In this document: piece by piece, positions 58,679-64,000 of the stretch | Layout of the letters: every line of letters starts with the position of its first letter | Position numbering within the stretch: position 1 is the stretch's first letter | Source: Loripinus fragilis | Lineage: Eukaryota > Mollusca > Bivalvia > Lucinida > Lucinidae | Assembly: GCA_964019695.1 (NCBI GenBank) | Contig: OZ026528.1 | Coordinates: forward strand, 52,978,495 to 53,042,494 | Reading direction: 5' to 3' | Length of the DNA: 64,000 nt | Notes under the pieces: model-generated | What the model was told of the DNA's origin: nothing | The model's input: only the letters and a program-made list of their open reading frames with translations | Databases searched by the model: none | Made by a program: the position numbers and the translations under genes

Positions 58679-59248
58679 GCTTTTATTTCTAATGGTATTG
58701 TTTCTACCAAAATTTATGATAAACGTGACGACTTTGATTTTGAAATTGTCAATTTCCCATTTTTAGATGGTGATGTTCCTCGTTATACATCCTATGGAGT
58801 CTATATCTCTCAACTCATTCGTTTTGCTAGAGCATCTAGCTATGTTACTGACTTCAACACTCGCAATAAATTGTTAACTCAGAAACTTCTTAAACAGGGC
58901 TATCGGTATCATAAACTTCGCAAAACATTTTCAAAATTTTATAGACGATACTTTGATTTGATTTCTAAATTCCAAGTTGGACTTAAATCTCTCTTGCGCC
59001 AAGGACTTTCGGAACCTGATTTCTATGGTGACTTGGTGTATAAGTTGAAGAAGATTGTTGGCTCTAATAATTTTTCAGCGCAGTTCATTAAAATAATTTC
59101 CCATTATAAAAAGATTGGCTATAACATTAATGTATTGCAACAGACTGCATACTTGGTAGTCAACCCAATCACAGTTGGCAACTTTGCTTTCCTCTTTAAT
59201 TGCACGCCGGTGGGTCGGACTTCAGACTCTATGATGGTTCCGACTTAA
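58679..59248 (+). pseudogene. Retroelement protein, C-terminal region (after the RT domain)
   Basis: One frame is open for about 190 codons between an upstream in-frame TAG and a TAA. It reads KIYDKRDDFDFEIVNFPFLD, then SYGVYISQLIRFARAS, KLLKQGYRYHKLRKTF, FYGDLVYKLKKIVG and NPITVGNFAFLFNCTPVGRT. I recognise this as the conserved C-terminal part of a widespread metazoan retroelement polyprotein. In it, an RT domain is followed by YLDLxLxxDxxGxLxTxxYDKRDDF and SYGVYISQLIRYAR. No RT motifs precede it here, so this is a 5'-truncated copy lacking a start codon. Its class is uncertain: Penelope-like or another non-LTR lineage. It continues directly into a non-coding tail. Confidence 0.7.
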
Positions 59249-59790
59249 AGACTTATCTATTGATGAGATGGTAGGGGCCTGATGCTTTGGCTGTTTGTCG
59301 GTCCCACCGGGGTTTACCTGTTGGATTTCTTTTGCTCCGGTATTCAGTTTAATTTACTGTTGAGTCCTTATCCTTGCTTTATCTCCTTGTTATATCTTGA
59401 TTTATATGTTTTAGGAGATGATGCATTGATAAGTTAGGGGTCTTTCATGCAAACCAAATATCTATGTGTCTTGATCCACATCTGAATTAAGGGTGAGGTT
59501 GGCGCCGTTAAACCGGTTTAAGCCCTCCAGTAAAATATTTTACTGACCGTTCCAAGGCGGTACTTCTTTTGTGGATCTTTTATGTTTTTGTTCTGTCTTG
59601 TGTTTGCTATGTTTTGTGCGCGTCTGTTTATATGTGCTTCGTGGTCACCTGCTGGGAAAGGGCTGACCTCTTGGCTCTCGTTTGTGGTGTCTTCTGTGAG
59701 TTTGTCACTTTCCCATTGGTATCCTGGGTCAGGTGTGGTACTTGATTGTATCGATTCCTGATCTTTGCAACCTTACTTACTTTTTTTCTG
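59249..59790 (+). repeat. 3' tail of the 58.7-kb retroelement
   Basis: Contains GGTTGGCGCCGTTAAACCGG, TTACTGACCGTTCCAAGGCG, CACCTGCTGGGAAAGGGC and TTTGTCACTTTCCCATTGG. It ends with the 45 bp at 59,725-59,769 also found inside the LINEs. Truncated copies are at 6,975, 13,163, 26,858 and 41,761, all on the minus strand. Confidence 0.7.
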
Positions 59791-60560
59791 GTAGTCAGTG
59801 GATCCCGTTTGGGAACAAGAGAATGTTATGATGCCCAATCGGGATACAGTGGCTCCTGTTTGGGAACATATGCAAAATATTTTGATCCAGAACGGGATAC
59901 ATGCATTTGTTCATCACAGACATAGCATGGCTTTTAGCGTGTAATTATCATAGTAGACACACCTGGGATATGTTGCATTAATGCCAGCCCTACGTACTGT
60001 TTTTGGTACAATGTTATGCAACAATATTTTATATAAAAAAACACAAAACAATACGCTTCATAGCTACGTGAAACAAGCCTATGCATAGACAGCGTGCTAT
60101 GGGGCTCTTTCTGTGCTCATAATCAATGAAACAGCTTTTATTTCTCTTTTAGACGTAGGCGTTGTATAACATTGAGTAAACATTACAAGCGCTCACCATA
60201 TGCAATTCTAGCCAGAGGTTTTAGCGCATATATTTGAACTGGATCACATGGGATAGTTTCAGCTTATAGATAAAAGACATACACATACTTTGTTATCTTG
60301 ATCTGGTAAAAACTGCCACAACTGTTCCGTAAGGTTAAAACACTGCAGTGCGTAAATTCAGAGATTTTTTGATAGATGAGGGGAATTAAAAAAATTTTGG
60401 TGAACACCAATACTTGTATTTTTGACAAAAAATTAAGATAACTTCTACTTATAACAAGACCAAACTCTGCTCTGGAGTACCTGTGTCGCCAATGCACATC
60501 TTCACATTGTGAACAGTGATTAGGGAAGGTATGAATATAGAGGAATGAAATCGGTTTAAA
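59791..60560. other. Unassigned sequence
   Basis: Two related words, GGATCCCGTTTGGGAACA and GGCTCCTGTTTGGGAACA, lie near 59,799 and 59,852, with CAATCGGGATACA-like complements between. No gene recognised. Confidence 0.35.
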
Positions 60561-60569
60561 TTACAGATA

Positions 60570-62885
60570 ACACAAATTATACAATGTAAGCACGTCCAAG
60601 TGTGTTGTAGACATAATAATGTCTAAGTACAACACATCAAAAATATTATCAAATGTCCACAACATATGTTCACTGTGTGAACAATCATAACATACAAATT
60701 TGCATATAAGGAATGACAACTACTGGAGTTACAGATTACACAAACCAGACACCCTCTAAGCATTTTGGATAGATAAAATGTCTAAGTCCAAAAGCACAAA
60801 AAATAAGAGAATATTTATCAAATGTGCACAACATATAGGGTGTACATGTTCATAACTGTTATTTTGCAAAGTTTGAGCATTAAGGAATGAAAACTTTTGG
60901 AGTTACAGATTACACAAACCAGACGCCCTCTAAGAATTTTACGAAAAAAATGTCTGACACCCCCCCCCTAAAAAAATGAAAAAAAAAGATCATGAAATAT
61001 GTATAAAATAGGAGGAGCTGTGAACAATCGTTATGCAAAGTTTGAATATAAAGGAATGGAAACTAGTGTAGTTGGACTATTCTACAAATATGCACGTAAT
61101 AACTGTTTTATTACCCAGCCCACTTGATGACATACATAGCAGCGTTGCTGTAGACGATGTGGTTTTCTTGAAAAACAGAAATTTTCATCTAATCTGCTCA
61201 AATTTGGTCTCAAAGTGTTCTGCTTGTTCTTACTAAGAAAACGAGTACCCACACTTTATGTTTCTGACCGCAAACAACGAAGTCATGTGTGTTGCAAGGT
61301 GCCAAAGCAAGCTTCATATTCGACATTGCTACATAACGTCTCCTGGCATAAACGAACCGTACATGCATCTTCAAAGAGAAAGACGATGAGCGCCTTCGTA
61401 TTATTAGCAGCGAAGCGGGCAACCAAGCCATGATTTAATCCCAGTCAATATCCAAAATTATTGCCTGGGCAATAGTTCATTGACTCACGACATAGCCAAA
61501 AATACACAATTACTCCGTATATAGGCGGTTGGGTAATAATGTGAAATATGGAATAGCTGGCAACCAAACATTCAGTTAACTTGTTCTCTTTGTACATGCC
61601 TAGCGTGTAAAACATTTTATACCCAGATCAGATGCACAAGGGACTTGAGACCTGACAATCAAGTGCAATATGGCTTGGAAGATCTAAAATCATTCCATTC
61701 CGAAATCTAAGATGAAACCAAAGACAGCCATCCTGTTGTATTTTTTTTCAGACAACATCTCCCCCAAGACTATACTTTTGATTGAACCAAATCTTGTGGG
61801 AGACATCATGGGGACATGGCGATTCACAATTGCTAAAATCGTTCTTGATCCAAACAGACCATTTGACACACCAATAGTGTTTGTGAGTTACAGGGATTGA
61901 AAACAGCAGCTGGTTTCTGTTGAAGAACAAATCTGGCCACTTAAGAAGCAGTTCTAAAATAAAATAAAATCACTTCATTTTAGGTAGGATCTGACTTATG
62001 TGGAAAGATTTACCTTAGAATAACAGTGTTTTGCACATGTCCCTTTAGTGAAACCAGGTTTAGTAATGGGTCCACTTTGTCTGTCTGTCCATCCGCAACA
62101 TTTTTGTGGTGCCTAGTTTGTGTAGTCTGTACTCTAAAAGTTTTTATTCCTTTTTATTCAAACTTTGCTTAATTATTGCTCACACATTGAAGCTGTCCAT
62201 ATTTTATTTTGTGCACATTCATGAATATTATCTTATATTTGAGGGGTGTTGAACTTTAATCCAAAATTGCTAAGATGGTGTCTGGTGTGTGTAATCTGTA
62301 ACTCCAACAGTTTCCATTTCTTTATATTCAAACCTTGCATAATGATTTTTCAAACATCGGAGATGAGCATCTTGTGCACATCCACAGTGTCCACTTACCA
62401 AAACATGATATGCATAATGATTGTTCACAGCTCCTCCTATTTATACATATCTCATGATCTTTTTTTTTTTCATTTTTTTAGTGGGGGGTCAGACATTTTT
62501 TCCGTAAAATTCGTAGAGGGCGTCTGGTTTGTGTAATCTGTAACTCCAACAGTTTTCATTCCTTAATGCTCAAACTTTGAATAATAACAGTTAAGAACAT
62601 GTACACCCTATATTTTGTGCACATTTGATAAATATTCTCTTATTTTTTGTGCTTTTGGACTTAGACATGTTATCTATCCGAAATGCTTAGAGGGTGTTTG
62701 GTTTGTGTAATCTGTAACTCCAGTAGTTGTCATTCCTTATATTCAAATTTGTATGTTATGATTGTTCACACAGTGAACATATGTTGTGGACATTTGATAA
62801 TATTTTTGATGTGTTGTACTTAGACATTATTATGTCTACAACACACTTGGACGTGCTTATATATTACATTGTATAATTTGTGTGT
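60570..62885. mobile_element. Foldback element with about 170-bp repeats in both arms
   Basis: The left arm (about 60,570-61,075) and right arm (about 62,110-62,885) are imperfect reverse complements. ACACAAATTATACAATGTAA at the left end pairs with TTACATTGTATAATTTGTGT at the right end, and AAGTGTGTTGTAGACATAAT pairs with ATTATGTCTACAACACACTT. Within the arms, GAGTTACAGATTACACAAAC recurs at about 60,730 and 60,904. Its complement recurs near 62,118, 62,287, 62,529 and 62,703. The right arm has more units than the left. The 1-kb centre holds no recognised gene. Confidence 0.7.
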
Positions 62886-62986
62886 AAGAATTTCTAGCGA
62901 TAAGGCGAGCAATCTCCCTAAACGAGACGTTCGTTTTATTTTGTTGAAATAACGACTGGAGAAACTAGGCACATTCAACAAATATA

Positions 62987-63695
62987 TGTCGCAGGGTCAT
63001 TTAATGTGGAATCTGCACAAATTGTTCTGAGGTCTTGATCCCATATCCTACTCCCATACTTTCTCCTATAGGCCTTTAATCATTACAATTTCGATCATTT
63101 TCTCATAAGTCATCTTATAAGTAGCGCATATTTAGTAAATACTGCTCACTGTTTGATTTGCGCGCGCTTCACAAGATTCACGCTTATATGCATGAGCATG
63201 CACAAACTCACCTAAGGCGCCCTTTCCTTCATTCTTCTGTTTGTTGTGAAGGGGTGAGGAACTCGCGTTCCTCGCCACAGCAGTATTTTACGTTGCATAA
63301 GGATTTCCTATTAGTTAGGATATTATATTGTATCTGCAGGTATGCGTTTACTTATACCATTTTCATCATGTTGTAAAAAATTGTATTATATTTGACATTT
63401 GTATTTCCCCTCGGTAACCTCCGTGTTACGCGTGAAGATAGTTTCATTTATAATAAGGGGGTGAGGAAACTTGCGTTCCTCGCCACAGCAGTATTTTACG
63501 TTGCATAACCTTGATTTCCTATTAGTTAGGATATTATATTGTATCTGCAGGTGTGTTTGCCGAGAGGTCGGAATAAATATGATTCTCATCCATCTCTGGT
63601 TGTAATAAATCTATTGACCCTCGAACCCCTCGAGAACGGGTAGACTGGCCCAGTATTACTATGGTTCCCGGCACAGTAGAAATCCTCCCGTGACA
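62987..63695 (+). mobile_element. 5' LTR of an LTR retrotransposon (left edge tentative)
   Basis: The right edge is well placed: GTGACA at 63,690-63,695, then AA and the primer binding site. The left edge is proposed at TGTCGCAGGG (62,987), because the LTR end reads TGTCACGGGA in reverse complement and LTRs end in short inverted repeats; this is inference. Inside are two direct repeats of about 90 bp, a TATTATATTG stretch, and AATAAA at 63,572 and 63,604, suitable as polyadenylation signals. No matching 3' LTR is in the window. Confidence 0.6.
63251..63552. repeat. Duplicated 90-bp segment with hairpins inside the LTR
   Basis: Units at 63,251-63,342 and 63,468-63,552 share GTTCCTCGCCACAGCAGTAT, TTTACGTTGCATAA, GATTTCCTATTAGTTAGG and GTATCTGCAGGT. 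Each begins with a small hairpin (GAGGAACTCGCGTTCCTC; GAGGAAACTTGCGTTCCTC). The second unit has a 3-bp net insertion after GCATAA. Confidence 0.75.
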
Positions 63696-63731
63696 AATGG
63701 CGCCCAACGTGGGGCCATTTGTCACGGGAGG
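63684..63731 (+). promoter_or_regulatory. Primer binding site in the loop of a 17-bp hairpin
   Basis: TGGCGCCCAACGTGGGGC (63,698-63,715) matches the primer binding site complementary to the 3' end of tRNA-Lys(1,2), as used by several retroviruses and LTR elements. It sits in and beside the loop of a perfect hairpin: CCTCCCGTGACAAATGG (63,684-63,700) pairs with CCATTTGTCACGGGAGG (63,715-63,731). The left arm spans the LTR end. Confidence 0.85.
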
Positions 63732-64000
63732 TGGTTACTACAGATACAGTTGACAGTGCTGACCAAGTGGATTTGGCAGACACTTCATCTTACGATGAGG
63801 TCAGTTCTGCAAAGTCAGAAGATGCAGGAACACAGTCTGTCAGCCAACACAATAAGTATGTGATTCCACCAAAAAGACCTGGGTATCAGGGATCCACACT
63901 TAATCCTTTAGCCACCCCTTTCACTCCAAGGTCTCAAGGGCCACAGAGGACTCGACCAGCCAGAACACGGCGGAAGCCAAGGTGGCAGATCAATGGTGAC
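63715..64000 (+). CDS. Start of an LTR-retrotransposon polyprotein frame (partial)
   Basis: One plus-strand frame remains open from the primer binding site to the window end, about 95 codons. It reads VVTTDTVDSADQVDLADTSS, later YVIPPKRPGYQGSTLNPLA and ending in a basic TRPARTRRKPRWQ stretch. The position just after the primer binding site is where a gag-like frame begins. No ATG is visible in this frame within the window, so initiation may be further downstream or non-standard. A different-frame ATG (63,697) overlaps the binding site and stops after 19 codons. No Gag domain can be recognised from this piece. Confidence 0.45.

Noticed and set aside
44853..61431. Possible homology between the minus-strand ORFs at 44,853-45,074 and 61,210-61,431 (shared ARRRY)
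   Set aside because: Only a short run of bases matches (AGGAGACGTTAT); the flanks do not align.
63697..63756. ATG overlapping the primer binding site as the retroelement's start codon
   Set aside because: Its frame ends after 19 codons; the long open frame is a different one.

Overview
This is eukaryotic nuclear DNA. It is AT-rich, has no operons and no dense coding, and almost every recognisable feature is a transposable element (TE) or its remains. The repeat vocabulary points to a marine or freshwater mollusc, most likely a bivalve: elements opening with an AGCTCACC hairpin, Tx1-type L1 LINEs, a retroelement whose 3' tail contains GGCGCCGTTAAAC, tRNA-headed SINEs and many short TIR elements. 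This assignment rests on recalled repeat families, not on a search. I found no complete host protein-coding gene.

Layout. 0-8.6 kb: SINE heads, a large foldback element (about 1.8-5.5 kb) enclosing a decayed nuclease-like gene fragment, and several MITEs. 8.65-11.27 kb: a hairpin-ended element carrying about 13 monomers in alternating 177/161-bp dimers. 12.8-13.6 kb: RT and retroelement-tail debris. 13.81-43.64 kb: the dominant structure, two tandem copies of a block of about 14.9 kb (13,811-28,735 and 28,736-43,642) differing by scattered substitutions and small indels. Each block holds two tandem-repeat arrays, a TA-flanked IS630/Tc1-like element with a helix-turn-helix ORF, hairpin MITEs, a 5'-truncated Tx1-like LINE on the minus strand, a TTAA-flanked MITE, an exon-like fragment of a BET-family ET domain, and a retroelement 3' end.

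43.6-54 kb: a second decayed copy of the nuclease-like family (minus strand), a palindromic Tc1/mariner element, an inverted copy of a dispersed repeat, a LINE RT remnant and a TGACGTCA-rich stretch. 54.99-56.02 kb: a TTA-flanked, Harbinger-like element built from ACGTATG/ACTTATG words. 58.07-59.8 kb: an ATTCATTA-rich MITE and the 3' half of a retroelement. 60.57-62.88 kb: a foldback element with about 170-bp repeats in its arms. About 63.0 kb to the window end: the 5' LTR, Lys-type primer binding site and first open codons of an LTR retrotransposon that continues beyond the window.

The window is best read as a layered TE graveyard with one recent segmental duplication (or an assembly-collapsed haplotype pair). 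The most unusual items are the ET-domain fragment carried in both blocks; a 45-bp retroelement tail lying in frame inside the LINE coding region; the two remnants of one PIN/FEN-like gene family; the IS630-like element carrying two tRNA-like modules; and the 17-bp hairpin that places the LTR element's primer binding site in its loop.
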